58,898 nucleotides of DNA from the NCBI GenBank assembly GCA_964443245.1, contig CAYUEG010000010.1, positions 1-58,898 on the forward strand, in the 5' to 3' direction. The DNA is from CANJDH01 sp964443245. GTDB taxonomy: Bacteria > Pseudomonadota > Gammaproteobacteria > Burkholderiales > JAEUOS01. The position numbers and the translations under genes are program-made. The notes below the pieces were generated by a model. It was not told where the DNA came from. It worked only from the letters and a program-made list of their open reading frames with translations, and did no database searches. How positions within the stretch are numbered: the stretch's first letter is position 1; each line of letters begins with the position of its first letter. Shown piece by piece: positions 1 to 9,304 of the stretch.

Positions 1-153
1 CTCGATGCGCGTGTGGCGGGCGCCGGCGAGGTGCTGCTATTGGCCCGTCTGGAACCGGATGATGGAGGCGAGGGCACGACGTTCAGCGAAGCCTCGCGCG
101 TCTTTGTCGTGCCGCCGCACTGGGGCAAAGCTGCGCTCCAGCCCGCGCCTTAG
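1..153 (+). CDS. 3' end of an unidentified protein (partial)
   Basis: An open frame runs from the window edge to a TAG at 151-153 and gives the last 50 residues of a protein. It contains an acidic stretch (LEPDDGGEGT) followed by RVFVVPPHW and ends LQPAP. No family could be recognised from this tail. It converges on lplT, whose stop lies 23 bases further on. A 9-bp stem with a 3-base loop (163-171 / 175-183) lies between the two genes and covers the lplT stop codon, but it has no T-run. That this frame is coding is inferred from its convergent placement against lplT; a spurious open frame cannot be excluded with only 50 codons visible. Confidence 0.45.
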   Translation, partial: LDARVAGAGEVLLLARLEPDDGGEGTTFSEASRVFVVPPHWGKAALQPAP

Positions 154-175
154 CCGGCGGGAGCCGCTGACAGCG

Positions 176-1477
176 TCAGTGGCCGTGCTTGGCCTCGCCG
201 ATCAGGTGATCCAGGCTTTGTTTGCGATGGTTGCTCTTGTTCCACAGGATCACCAGTGTCATGGTGCCGGAAACGAACATGCCAAACAGGATGATGATGG
301 TGTTGATCGAAAAATCGGCACGGATCAGCAAGGCATAGATCCCAAGCATGACCAGAATGTTCAGGTTCTCGTTGAAGTTCTGCACCGCGATCGAGTGTCC
401 GGCGGAAAGCAGTACGTGCCCGCGGTGCTGCAGGAGTGCATTCATCGGCACCACGAAGTAACCCGCCATTGCCCCGACGATCACGCACAGCGGATAGGCA
501 AACCAGACGTCCGTTACCAGCACCATCGGCAGCATGACGAAGCCCATGATCACACCGAACGGCAATACCCCGAGGGATTTTTTCAAGGGCACGAACCGTG
601 CCGCCGCGACGGCACCGACGGCGATGCCGACCGCAACCACGCCTTGCAGGATGGCACCCTTGTCCAGCGGCAGGCCCAATTGCTGTTCGGCCCACTTGAG
701 CACGATGAACTGCAGCGTGGCACCGGCGCCCCAGAACAACGTGGTGACTGCCAGGGAGATCTGCCCGATCTTGTCTTTCCACAGGGTCACGAAGCAGTGG
801 GCGAAATCCTTCACCAGGACGACCGGATTGGTGGGTTGCTTCGCATACCTTGCACCGGTATCCGGGATGAAGAGATTGAAGGTGGCGGCGATCACGTACA
901 GGCCGGCGATCACCACCATGGCGATTTCGGGCGCCGAATCGATGCCGAAGTTGTACAGCACCACGTCCATTTCAAGCAGGGCGCCGGACAGTTTCGGACT
1001 GATGAGCAGGCCGCCGACCACGGTACCAAGGACGATCGAACCCACGGTCAGGCCTTCGATCCAGCCATTGGCCACCACCAGTTGCTCGGGTGGCAACAGT
1101 TCGGTGAGGATGCCGTATTTGGCCGGCGAATAGGCGGCGGCGCCAAAGCCGACCAGCCCGTAGGCGAGCAGCACGATGACATAGTCTTCGGTGCCCGGAA
1201 TGGCGAGGAACTCGGAAAAAAGCAGCAGCAGGCAACCGGAAATCTTGATCAGGTTGGTCAGGAACATGACCGTTCCTTTGGGGCGGGAATCGGCAAAGGC
1301 ACCCACAAACGCCGCCAGCGCCACGTACGAGACCGTAAAGAAAAACTTCAGGAGCGGCGTCATCTCCTTGGGCGCCTGCAATTCGATCAGCAATGCGATC
1401 GAGGCGATGAGAAGCGCGTTGTCCGCCAGCGACGAGAAAAACTGCGCCGCCATGATCGTGTAAAAGCCGCGTTTCAT
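176..1477 (-). CDS. lplT: Lysophospholipid transporter LplT (MFS)
   Basis: This 433-residue major facilitator protein matches the LplT family, which flips lysophospholipids, chiefly lyso-PE, across the inner membrane for re-acylation. The start MKRGFYTIMAAQFFSSLADN is the characteristic first helix, and alternating hydrophobic segments suggest about 12 membrane helices. The loop ADSRPKGTVMF after helix 2 corresponds to the MFS loop signature. In enteric bacteria lplT sits beside the acyltransferase aas; here it stands alone and divergent from alr, with about 120 bp between the starts. Family assignment is by recognition of the N-terminal half. Substrate is inferred from the family. Confidence 0.88.
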   Translation of the reverse strand: MKRGFYTIMAAQFFSSLADNALLIASIALLIELQAPKEMTPLLKFFFTVSYVALAAFVGAFADSRPKGTVMFLTNLIKISGCLLLLFSEFLAIPGTEDYVIVLLAYGLVGFGAAAYSPAKYGILTELLPPEQLVVANGWIEGLTVGSIVLGTVVGGLLISPKLSGALLEMDVVLYNFGIDSAPEIAMVVIAGLYVIAATFNLFIPDTGARYAKQPTNPVVLVKDFAHCFVTLWKDKIGQISLAVTTLFWGAGATLQFIVLKWAEQQLGLPLDKGAILQGVVAVGIAVGAVAAARFVPLKKSLGVLPFGVIMGFVMLPMVLVTDVWFAYPLCVIVGAMAGYFVVPMNALLQHRGHVLLSAGHSIAVQNFNENLNILVMLGIYALLIRADFSINTIIILFGMFVSGTMTLVILWNKSNHRKQSLDHLIGEAKHGH

Positions 1478-1598
1478 GGTGTGTTGTCGATTAGAATTAT
1501 CAGGACGGCGCCGTTGTTGTGTCTTGTCTCCGGTGGCGCGCAGGCTTTATATCACGAGACCGGCTTTTTCCAGCCTTTTGCCGCTTTGAGCCCCTCCC

Positions 1599-2687
1599 AT
1601 GCCGCGCCCGATACGAGCCCGAATCTCCGCTGATGCGCTGCGCCATAACCTGGCCGTGGTGCGTCGCATGGCACCACAGAGCCGGGTGTGGGCCGTGGTC
1701 AAGGCCAACGCCTACGGCCATGGGTTGCTGCGCGCCGCCGAGGCCATGCGTTCTGCCGACGGATTTGCCCTCCTGGACCTCGCCGAGGCGGTGCGCCTGC
1801 GCGAAGCCGGTTTTGCCCATCCCATTCTGCTCCTGGAGGGGTTTTTCGAAGCGCACGACTTAAGTGAGGTCGATACCCTGCACCTGACACCGGCGATTCA
1901 TTGCCGCGAACAGATCGACATGCTCGAAGCGGCTTCCGCCAGCGGCCAGTTGCGTCGTCCGCTTGATGTCTACCTCAAGGTCAATAGCGGCATGAATCGC
2001 CTCGGGTTCTCGGGAGCAGAGGTGAACCGGGCGCACGCACGGCTCAAGGCGCTGCGGGGGGTCAAGTCGATTACCCTGATGACGCATTTTGCCGATGCAG
2101 ACGGCCCTACCGGGGTGGCTTCCCAATTGGAGCGGTTCCGGGTGTCGGCCGGGGAGGTGCCCGGCCCGCGCAGCCTGGCCAATTCTGCGGCGCTGCTGCG
2201 CTTTCCCGAGACCCATGCCGATTGGGTGCGCCCCGGCATCGCGTTGTATGGCGCTTCGCCGTTTCCCGAGCAGGCCGCCGCGTCCCTGGGCTTGCTGCCG
2301 GCCATGACCTTGACCACTGAACTGATTGCCATCCAGCATGTGAAGGCGGGTGAGGGTATTGGCTACGGCTATATCTATCGGGCCGAGCGCGACATGCGCA
2401 TCGGTGTGGTGGCCTGCGGCTATGCCGATGGCTACCCGCGGCACGCACCCGGCACCAATGCGGCAGGCACCCCCATTCTGGTCGGGGGCGTCCCCACGCG
2501 TACCGTGGGCCGGGTGGCGATGGACATGCTGTATGTTGACTTGACGCCGGTACCATTTGCCGGCATTGGCACCTCGGTCACCCTCTGGGGAGACGGCATG
2601 CCGGCTGATGATGTGGCTGCTGCCGCGGGTACGGTGTCCTATGAACTGATGTGCGCACTGGCTGCGCGCGTCCCAGTGGTCGAATGA
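1599..2687 (+). CDS. alr: Alanine racemase
   Basis: The 362-residue protein interconverts L- and D-alanine using pyridoxal phosphate and so supplies D-Ala for peptidoglycan. The PLP-binding motif WAVVKANAYGHG places the Schiff-base lysine at residue 35. The second catalytic base is the tyrosine of CGYADGYPR at about residue 275. Length and the TIM-barrel-plus-beta-domain layout are normal for Alr/DadX. The ATG start follows a pyrimidine-rich leader with no obvious Shine-Dalgarno sequence. It is divergent from lplT and is followed after 72 bp by radA on the same strand, an order common in Burkholderiales. Nothing suggests the catabolic paralogue DadX: no D-amino-acid dehydrogenase lies beside it. 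Confidence 0.95.
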   Translation: MPRPIRARISADALRHNLAVVRRMAPQSRVWAVVKANAYGHGLLRAAEAMRSADGFALLDLAEAVRLREAGFAHPILLLEGFFEAHDLSEVDTLHLTPAIHCREQIDMLEAASASGQLRRPLDVYLKVNSGMNRLGFSGAEVNRAHARLKALRGVKSITLMTHFADADGPTGVASQLERFRVSAGEVPGPRSLANSAALLRFPETHADWVRPGIALYGASPFPEQAAASLGLLPAMTLTTELIAIQHVKAGEGIGYGYIYRAERDMRIGVVACGYADGYPRHAPGTNAAGTPILVGGVPTRTVGRVAMDMLYVDLTPVPFAGIGTSVTLWGDGMPADDVAAAAGTVSYELMCALAARVPVVE

Positions 2688-2759
2688 AGCCGTTGCCGGT
2701 GCCGGGCTGATGCACGACAACCCGACGTCACTCCTTTTGGAAAGTACTTTTTGCGCATC

Positions 2760-4148
2760 ATGAGCAACAAAGCGGCGGCAAAAACCAAGCTGGTGTACGT
2801 CTGCAACGAATGCGGTGGTGAATCCCACAAATGGCAGGGGCAGTGCCCCCATTGCAGCGCCTGGAATTCGATGGTCGAAATGAAGCTTGACGGCCCCAAG
2901 GCCGGGCCGGTCAATCGCTTCAGCACTGCGTATGCCGCGTTGGCGGGCACGGCAGAGGTGAAATCCCTCGCCGAAATCGAACCACGCGATACGCCGCGCG
3001 TGTCGACCACGATTGAAGAGTTTGACCGCGTGCTGGGAGGCGGTCTGGTGCCCGGCGGGGTGGTGCTGATCGGCGGTGATCCCGGCATCGGCAAATCAAC
3101 GCTGCTGCTGCAATCGCTGGCCGGTTTGTCGGCCACCTGTAACGTGCTCTATGTGAGTGGCGAGGAGTCGGGCGAGCAGATTGCCTTGCGCGCGCAGCGG
3201 CTCGGGCTTCAGGCCGGGAACATGAAGCTTCTGGCCGAGATCAGTCTGGAGAAGATCCAGGCCGCACTGGTGGCCGAAAAGCCGGAAGTGGCCGTGATCG
3301 ACTCGATCCAGACCCTCTATTCGGATGCGCTGACGGCCGCGCCCGGGTCGGTCAGCCAGGTGCGTGAATGCGCAGCGCAGCTGACGCGGGTCGCCAAATC
3401 CACCGGTGTGACGATTGTGTTTGTCGGCCATGTCACCAAGGAGGGAACGATTGCCGGGCCCAGGGTGCTGGAGCACATCGTCGACACGGTGCTGTACTTT
3501 GAAGGCGATACCCACTCCTCGTTTCGCCTGATCCGGGCCATCAAGAACCGCTTTGGTGCTGTCAATGAACTGGGCGTGTTCGCGATGACGGACAAGGGCT
3601 TGAAGGGGGTTTCCAATCCCTCGGCGCTCTTCCTCTCGCAACATGATGAGCCGGTGCCTGGCTCCTGTGTGATGGTGACACAGGAAGGTTCGCGGCCGCT
3701 CTTGGTGGAGATTCAGGCGCTGGTGGATGAAGCGCATGCGCCCAATCCGCGCCGCCTGTCGGTCGGGCTGGAGCAGGCGCGCCTGGCCATGCTGCTGGCG
3801 GTGTTGCACCGCCATGTCGGTGTGGCCTGTTACGACCAGGATGTGTTTATTAATGCGGTGGGCGGCGTGAAGATCGGTGAGCCGGCGGCGGATCTGGCGG
3901 TGCTGCTGGCGATCGTTTCCTCGCTCAAGGGCAAGCCGTTGCCGAAAGGGTTGGTGGTGTTCGGCGAGGTCGGGCTGGCTGGCGAAATTCGGCCTGCACC
4001 GCGCGGCCAGGAACGTCTGAAGGAGGCGGCCAAACTGGGCTTCACCCAGGCGCTGATCCCGAAGGCGAACGCCCCGCGCCAGCCGATTCCCGGCCTGGAA
4101 CTGATTGCGGTGGATCGGGCAGCGGAAGCACTGGCGCGCTTCAGGTAG
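2760..4148 (+). CDS. radA: DNA repair protein RadA (Sms)
   Basis: RadA is a hexameric RecA-like ATPase that promotes branch migration during recombination. The sequence shows a C4 zinc finger near residues 14-31 (CNECGG ... CPHC), a Walker A motif GGDPGIGKST near residue 105, the RadA-specific KNRFG motif near 262, and a C-terminal Lon-protease-like domain. The ATG at 2760 gives 462 residues and the usual short N-terminus. A TTG at 2751, three codons earlier in frame, has the better-spaced Shine-Dalgarno (GGAAAG at 2739-2744), so either start is possible. A strong bidirectional terminator follows directly. Confidence 0.95.
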   Translation: MSNKAAAKTKLVYVCNECGGESHKWQGQCPHCSAWNSMVEMKLDGPKAGPVNRFSTAYAALAGTAEVKSLAEIEPRDTPRVSTTIEEFDRVLGGGLVPGGVVLIGGDPGIGKSTLLLQSLAGLSATCNVLYVSGEESGEQIALRAQRLGLQAGNMKLLAEISLEKIQAALVAEKPEVAVIDSIQTLYSDALTAAPGSVSQVRECAAQLTRVAKSTGVTIVFVGHVTKEGTIAGPRVLEHIVDTVLYFEGDTHSSFRLIRAIKNRFGAVNELGVFAMTDKGLKGVSNPSALFLSQHDEPVPGSCVMVTQEGSRPLLVEIQALVDEAHAPNPRRLSVGLEQARLAMLLAVLHRHVGVACYDQDVFINAVGGVKIGEPAADLAVLLAIVSSLKGKPLPKGLVVFGEVGLAGEIRPAPRGQERLKEAAKLGFTQALIPKANAPRQPIPGLELIAVDRAAEALARFR

Positions 4149-4156
4149 GACCGGCG

Positions 4157-4185
4157 AAAAAAAGCGGCCGACAGGCCGCTTTTTT
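4157..4185. terminator. Bidirectional rho-independent terminator
   Basis: A 7-A run, the stem AGCGGCC / GGCCGCT with loop GACA, and a 6-T run lie between the converging radA and the outer-membrane protein gene. The A and T tracts allow termination in both directions. Confidence 0.9.
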
Positions 4186-4199
4186 AAGGGCGCGGCGAT

Positions 4200-5330
4200 T
4201 CAGAAACGAAAGCCGAGATTGGCCATCAGCTGATTGTTCTTTACTTGTGTGCGGCCGACTTCGGTACTGAACGCCACGGAGCCATACAGGGCGCCCCGGG
4301 TGGGGATGTTGAGACCCAGGCGCACCTGCCAGCCGTCGCGATCATTCGCGGCGCTCTGCCCACCGACCGGTGCCTGGTTGGGACGTTGCAGGTCGTTGAT
4401 GTAGGTGAGCCCGACAAATGGCAAGACCGCGCCGGCGTTATACATGGCCTGGCCGCCAGCCCGCAGCTGCAGCGTGCGCGAAGTCGACGCCGCCACGAAG
4501 GTGTTGTTCGACAGCGTGTAGGCAGAAAACTTGTCTTCCGAGCTGGACAGGCCGCCGCGTCCGGTCAAGAGCCACTTGCCCACGATCTGGTTATAGGCCA
4601 GGCCGACACTGGCCATGGTGCGCTTGTCCTTGTTGCTGCCGGTGACGCTGCCGGCGCTGTTGTCCACCGAATTGAGATTGGTGGTGCCGAAGCCGACGGT
4701 GGCGTCCATTTGCCAGCTGGGCGTGATGCGCCAGCCCAGGTACGGTGCGATGGTATTGCCGTTCCCGCTGAGGCTGCCACCATTGAACGGGGTACTCACG
4801 CGGGTACGTTCATCCGAGACAGCGACACCGATGATGAGGTTATCGCCAAAGGTGTAATCCAGGCCGCCCAAGGCGACGTTGACGGTGCCGCCAGACTGCA
4901 GTGGCTGGAACGAGTATCCGACGGCAGCCCTTGCCAGGGCACCCCAGACATTCCAGCGGGGTTTGCCGGCCGCTGCCGCCACGCCCGTTTCGCTGGTCGT
5001 GAGGGCTGCACGCTGGATGCCGCCTGCGCTGGTCGTGCTCGTCGCACCGCCACCAAACCCGCTTCCTCCAAAAGCACCGCTGATGGCACTGCCGATGCTG
5101 CTGCCCAGATCAACCACCGTACCGCTGACGGTGTTGCTGGTGATACCTGGCTGGCTGGTGGCGGGATCGCTCTTCTTCGGGCATAGGGACAAGGTTGCGG
5201 CCGTACCGCCCCCGGGACAGTTGACCGGAGGAGCAGTACCTGCGTAAGCCGCGTAACTGCAGACCACCAAAACGCAGGATAGAACGAAGGAAGCGCAGCG
5301 GGACGTGACTAAGTAAGTGCAGTGTGTCAT
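4200..5330 (-). CDS. Exported autotransporter-type beta-barrel protein
   Basis: This 376-residue protein begins with a hydrophobic export signal (roughly residues 12-30, ending SYAAYAG). A low-complexity Gly/Ser/Thr-rich stretch follows to about residue 125. The C-terminal half has alternating amphipathic strands typical of an outer-membrane barrel (FGDNLIIGVAVS, IAPYLGWRI, WQMDATVGFG) and ends in phenylalanine (NLGFRF), the usual BAM recognition end. This resembles the beta domain of type V autotransporters. The region before the barrel is short and Ser/Gly-rich, so there is no large passenger. A porin-like or surface role is inferred; no substrate can be named. It converges on radA across the shared terminator. 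Confidence 0.75.
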   Translation of the reverse strand: MTHCTYLVTSRCASFVLSCVLVVCSYAAYAGTAPPVNCPGGGTAATLSLCPKKSDPATSQPGITSNTVSGTVVDLGSSIGSAISGAFGGSGFGGGATSTTSAGGIQRAALTTSETGVAAAAGKPRWNVWGALARAAVGYSFQPLQSGGTVNVALGGLDYTFGDNLIIGVAVSDERTRVSTPFNGGSLSGNGNTIAPYLGWRITPSWQMDATVGFGTTNLNSVDNSAGSVTGSNKDKRTMASVGLAYNQIVGKWLLTGRGGLSSSEDKFSAYTLSNNTFVAASTSRTLQLRAGGQAMYNAGAVLPFVGLTYINDLQRPNQAPVGGQSAANDRDGWQVRLGLNIPTRGALYGSVAFSTEVGRTQVKNNQLMANLGFRF

Positions 5331-5407
5331 GGTGGCGGCTCATCCAGTAACGATAGGGATAACCAAAAAATGCAGTGGCGCAGAAATGTCGGCCCTCATT
5401 TTAGTGC

Positions 5408-6265
5408 CTATCGGGAGCGCTTGGCGCTGATCGCACGGGCGAACATGGTCGACCAGTCAAACAAAGGCTGAATCAGGGCGAGCCAGTAAGAATTTGACGG
5501 CACCTTGTCGGCAAGGCCGGTCGGACCAAATGCGTGCTTTCCCGGCGCCGCGTAAGTTCCGAACAGTCTGTCCCAGAACGGGAACACCGCTGCAAAGTTC
5601 TTGTCGTGGATGGCGCGTTCCGGTGCGTGGTGCAGGCGGTGCATCTGCGGTCCGACGATCAGGTGGCCCCACCAGCCGGTCTCCAGGCGGATGTTGGCGT
5701 GGTGAAAAGCGGCGATGGCAATCACTGCGTAGCCCGCGGCAGGGGGTATCGGATCTCCTCCCCAAAGCCAAGCGGTCGGCAGCAACAGCAACTGGGTGAT
5801 GGGAAAGGTCAGCCAGTGCTGACGCAGCGAAGCTGCGGCGTGAAGGTGACGTTCCTCATGGTGAAAGCGATGCACGACCCACAATACGGGTATTGAATGC
5901 GACAGACGATGCACCCAGTACTGCATCAGGTCAAGGACGGCAACTGCAAGCACGATGCGCCCTGCCTCCACCCATGGTGAGCTGGCTTTGGCCACAAAGA
6001 CCAGTGGCGTCCCGGCATGAGTGATTAGCCAGCCAATCACCTGACCCCAAGCCGTCCAGGCAAGCGCCAGCGTGATGGCCATGGTCATCAGGTGCCAGAT
6101 GACATTGAACCGTACCGCCGCCCAGGGTTGTCTGTGTTCAAGTGGGAAAAGACGTTCCAGAGCGGTGAAAACAGCCACGATCAGAAATGTCGGCCAAAAC
6201 GTGCCCCACAGGCTGGCAATGAATTGATACGCCCAGACATCCAGGGCATGCAGCCAGGCCATCAT
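5408..6265 (-). CDS. Sterol desaturase / fatty acid hydroxylase family membrane protein
   Basis: The 285-residue integral membrane protein carries the di-iron histidine boxes of the fatty acid hydroxylase superfamily: HRLSH, then HRFHH about 12 residues later, and HRLHH near residue 210, with further histidines between. These boxes bind two irons that activate oxygen for C-H hydroxylation or desaturation of lipids. Four or more hydrophobic segments surround them. The bacterial substrate is unknown in most members and is not evident here. Its start overlaps the stop of the upstream TAXI gene by four bases (ATGA at 6262-6265), so the two are very likely translationally coupled. Confidence 0.85.
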   Translation of the reverse strand: MMAWLHALDVWAYQFIASLWGTFWPTFLIVAVFTALERLFPLEHRQPWAAVRFNVIWHLMTMAITLALAWTAWGQVIGWLITHAGTPLVFVAKASSPWVEAGRIVLAVAVLDLMQYWVHRLSHSIPVLWVVHRFHHEERHLHAAASLRQHWLTFPITQLLLLPTAWLWGGDPIPPAAGYAVIAIAAFHHANIRLETGWWGHLIVGPQMHRLHHAPERAIHDKNFAAVFPFWDRLFGTYAAPGKHAFGPTGLADKVPSNSYWLALIQPLFDWSTMFARAISAKRSR

Positions 6266-7659
6266 GAGGATGCAGTGCTCCTGTTGGAAGCGCGCAGAAT
6301 GGCGTTGCGTACTAACTCGATGTGCTCACGCAGGAAATACACATGGTTCGAGAAAGCCAGCGGCAGCCGTATCCGGTTGACCTGGTCTTCGATCCAGTCG
6401 AGACGGTCAAGGTAGGCGGGCAATCGATCCAAAGCCGGGCGTTCCCGCAATTGCCCCTCCAGGTATTTCAATTCGCCATACCAGTGGTAGACCCTGGAGC
6501 GCACCCGCCAGGAATAAACCGCCGGCGCGATCCGTGTGATCGGGATCAGGATGGCCAGGATCGGTAGCAGAATGAACACGGTGCGGTCGATCCAGGTGGC
6601 AAGCCAGAAGGGCAGGTACTTCTGCAGGAACGGCGGGCCGGACTTGTAGTACCGCTGGGCGTCCGGACTCAGAGTCAGTTCGGTATCCCGGTCGGCGGGA
6701 AACTCGCCCTCGCGCTGCAGCAGGCTGGCGTTGCCATGTACTTCGGTCGCGGCCTTCAGCAACAGGGTGACCAGCGCCGGGTGCAGGTCGGTGCGTGCGG
6801 CCAGGACTGCTGTGGGCGCCAGCAAGTTGACGTCTTCTGAAGGGATATTGCGCTCCAGATCGAAACTTCCCCGTGGCAGGGAAAGTTTATGCAGGAATGG
6901 GAAGTTGCGCGTCAACGCATCTGCCTGGTCCAGGCTGACGAGGCGAATTCCGGGAGTGGCGAGCAACTGCTGGACGTGCGGGGTATCGAGGGTGGTCAGG
7001 AACATGGCTGCATCGGCGCGCTTCTCCAGCAATGCGTCGGCAGCGGCGCGCCCGGAGAGCGGCAGCAGGGCGGTGTTGGATTCGTTGACGCCGGACGCGG
7101 CCAACAGCCGGCTGGTGAGGGTACGCGTGCCGCCCCCCGGTGCGCCGATCGCAAGGCGCAGGCCTTTGAACTCGCTCAGTCGTTGTGGGCGGGCATCGGG
7201 TCTGCCCGTGCGTTGCGCGGCACTGCCATGTCGCAACGGTCTGGCATCCTCCCGGACGAATATCCAAAGCGGCTCGTAGTACATGCTGCCAAGAGACTGG
7301 ATGTACTCCGACAACTCTTCCGGGGGGCGTCCGTCACTCGCCAGCCCGCCCTGCACAAAGCCGACGTCAATGCCCGCCGCATCATCGAGCAGACGGTCGA
7401 AATTCTGCCCGGCTCCCGACGAAGGATGAATGCGCAGTGTGACGCCATCCCGTTCCAGAATCCTGGCGTAGCGCTCGGCATAAAGATGGAAGGCGCCTTC
7501 CTCGGTCCCGGCACTCAAGTCGATCGCATCTGGCGGCGCAGGATTAACGTAGCGCAAGCCCAGTATCAGCGCCAGGGTGAACGCGAGCATCACCAGCCAG
7601 TAATGGGCGATGAAATCGCGGGCATGTTCGCGGTAGAAAGCGCGCGCGCGCTGGATCAT
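6262..7659 (-). CDS. Membrane-anchored TAXI-family solute-binding protein
   Basis: The 465-residue protein belongs to the TAXI family of TRAP solute receptors: DLSAGTEEGAFHLYAERYA near the N-terminus and FKGLRLAIGAPGGGTRTLT match that family. Unusually it has an N-terminal membrane segment (about residues 21-37) without an evident cleavage site, and a second hydrophobic segment in the C-terminal third (TVFILLPILAILIPITRI). It is therefore probably held in the membrane at both ends. No TRAP permease genes (DctQ/DctM) lie nearby, so it is an orphan receptor, perhaps a sensor or a partner of the coupled sterol-desaturase-like enzyme. The ATG at 7659 was chosen; a longer frame reaches 7740 but enters the der promoter region and a dispersed repeat. 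Confidence 0.78.
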   Translation of the reverse strand: MIQRARAFYREHARDFIAHYWLVMLAFTLALILGLRYVNPAPPDAIDLSAGTEEGAFHLYAERYARILERDGVTLRIHPSSGAGQNFDRLLDDAAGIDVGFVQGGLASDGRPPEELSEYIQSLGSMYYEPLWIFVREDARPLRHGSAAQRTGRPDARPQRLSEFKGLRLAIGAPGGGTRTLTSRLLAASGVNESNTALLPLSGRAAADALLEKRADAAMFLTTLDTPHVQQLLATPGIRLVSLDQADALTRNFPFLHKLSLPRGSFDLERNIPSEDVNLLAPTAVLAARTDLHPALVTLLLKAATEVHGNASLLQREGEFPADRDTELTLSPDAQRYYKSGPPFLQKYLPFWLATWIDRTVFILLPILAILIPITRIAPAVYSWRVRSRVYHWYGELKYLEGQLRERPALDRLPAYLDRLDWIEDQVNRIRLPLAFSNHVYFLREHIELVRNAILRASNRSTASS

Positions 7660-7666
7660 GGTGATC

Positions 7667-7691
7667 GGCCTGAAACCGTTGGTGGGAGCGG
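7667..7691 (+). repeat. Dispersed GTTGGTGGGAGCGG repeat, copy 1
   Basis: These 25 bases are identical to 55788-55812. Nineteen of them (7673-7691) recur in reverse complement at 19941-19959. The core CCGTTGGTGGGAGCGG resembles the head of Pseudomonas-type REP elements. This copy lies in the divergent space between the TAXI gene and der. Confidence 0.7.
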
Positions 7692-7816
7692 ATCTTGCGG
7701 GGCCATTCCAGGCTTTTCCCGGGCCCGGCGAGTGCGGCAATGTTACAATGCTTCATCCTATCGCTGATTGCCGGTTGCCGCGATCGTCGGACGCGCCGCG
7801 CAAACCATCCAGAACA

Positions 7817-9142
7817 ATGAAACCAGTCGTGGCACTGGTCGGCCGGCCGAACGTCGGCAAATCGACTCTCTTCAATCGCCTGACCAAGTCACGTGATGCC
7901 CTGGTGGCCGATATTCCGGGCTTGACGCGCGATCGCCATTACGGGCACGGCCGCCTTGGCAGCAAAGCCTATCTGGTGATTGACACCGGCGGTTTTGAGC
8001 CGGACGCCAAGAGCGGCATCGTGAGCGAGATGGCGCGTCAGGCCGAGCAGGCGATTGCCGAGGCGGATGTGGTTGTCTTCCTCACGGACGGTCGCGCCGG
8101 CGTGACCGGCCATGACCACACCATTGCCGAAATGCTGCGCAAGTCGGGACGCCGGGTGTTGCTGGCGGTCAACAAGACCGAAGGCATGACGACCAGTGGT
8201 GTGGCCAATGAGTTCTATGAACTCGGTCTCGGTGCTCCGTATGCCATTTCGTCAGCCCATGGCGATGGCGTGCGCGAGTTGCTGGAATTGGCACTCGAGC
8301 CGTTTCCCGAGCCGGCCGAGGAGGCGGAACAGGTCGCGCGCCGCCCACGCGTGGCGATCGCCGGTCGGCCCAATGTCGGCAAGTCGACCCTGGTCAACGC
8401 GCTCCTGGGCGAAGAGCGCGTGATCGCGTTTGACCAGCCCGGTACGACGCGCGACGCGATTTCGATCGATTTTGACTGGCACGGCAAGCCCTACACCCTG
8501 ATCGATACGGCGGGGTTGCGCAAGCGCGGCAAGGTGTTCGAGACGATCGAGAAGTTTTCCGTCGTCAAGACCATCCAGGCGATCGAGGATGCCAACATTG
8601 TCATTCTGGTACTGGACGCGCGCCAGGATATCGCGGACCAGGATGCCCATATTGCCGGCTTCATCCTGGAATCCGGCAGGGCGCTGGTGGTGGCGGTGAA
8701 CAAGTGGGATGGGCTCGATTCCTACGTGCGCGAGCGCATCAAGCAGGATGTGGCGCGCAAGCTGCAGTTTCTGTCCTTTGCCAATCTGCACTTCATTTCG
8801 GCGCGCGAGGGGCAGGGCATTGGCGGCATGATGAAGTCGGTCGGCGAGGCCTACGGGGCCGCCACGGCAAAGCTTTCCACGCCACGCATTACGCGTGCCC
8901 TGATGGACGCGGTGGCGCGCCAGCAGCCCCCGCGTGCGGGCGTCACGCGACCGAAGATGCGCTACGCGCACCAGGGTGGCACCAATCCGCCGATCATTGT
9001 GGTGCACGGAAATGCACTCCAGCAGATACCGGACAGCTACAAGCGCTATCTGGAGGGCTATTTCCGGGAAACTTTTAAGCTCAAAGGCACTCCACTACGG
9101 GTGCAGTTCAAGCATGGTGCCAATCCGTATGCGGATAAATAG
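7817..9142 (+). CDS. der: Ribosome assembly GTPase Der (EngA)
   Basis: Der has two consecutive GTPase domains and is needed for maturation of the 50S subunit. The 441-residue product shows the P-loop GRPNVGKST twice, at about residues 8 and 183, G3 motifs DTGGFEP and DTAGLRK, G4 motifs NKTEG and NKWDG, and a C-terminal KH-like domain ending in a basic tail. The start ATG at 7817 gives the canonical N-terminus MKPVVALVGRPNVGKS; the frame stays open upstream but that part is not Der-like. It opens the der-hfq-hflXKC block. In many relatives bamB precedes der; here the upstream neighbour is the divergent TAXI gene. Confidence 0.97.
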   Translation: MKPVVALVGRPNVGKSTLFNRLTKSRDALVADIPGLTRDRHYGHGRLGSKAYLVIDTGGFEPDAKSGIVSEMARQAEQAIAEADVVVFLTDGRAGVTGHDHTIAEMLRKSGRRVLLAVNKTEGMTTSGVANEFYELGLGAPYAISSAHGDGVRELLELALEPFPEPAEEAEQVARRPRVAIAGRPNVGKSTLVNALLGEERVIAFDQPGTTRDAISIDFDWHGKPYTLIDTAGLRKRGKVFETIEKFSVVKTIQAIEDANIVILVLDARQDIADQDAHIAGFILESGRALVVAVNKWDGLDSYVRERIKQDVARKLQFLSFANLHFISAREGQGIGGMMKSVGEAYGAATAKLSTPRITRALMDAVARQQPPRAGVTRPKMRYAHQGGTNPPIIVVHGNALQQIPDSYKRYLEGYFRETFKLKGTPLRVQFKHGANPYADK

Positions 9143-9304
9143 TGCGCCTACTTGCAATTGGCTGCAAAAAGCGCAATATCTCACCTGTGCCGAGGTCTGT
9201 GCGTGGGAAATGGCAAGGTAGGGCGGGGCGCACGGTGATCCAAAGCCAACCGGTGATTCAATGTCGGCGATTCCAACTCCATAAAATCAAGAAGGATTAG
9301 AACC

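Noticed and set aside
163..183. A 9-bp stem with 3-base loop at the end of lplT
   Set aside because: It has no T-run on either strand and includes the lplT stop codon, so a terminator call is not supported.
5..1633. A 542-codon open frame on the plus strand across lplT
   Set aside because: It runs antisense to a clear LplT gene. Its His/Gln/Asp/Arg-rich composition is typical of the shadow frame of a GC-rich membrane protein, and it has no domain.
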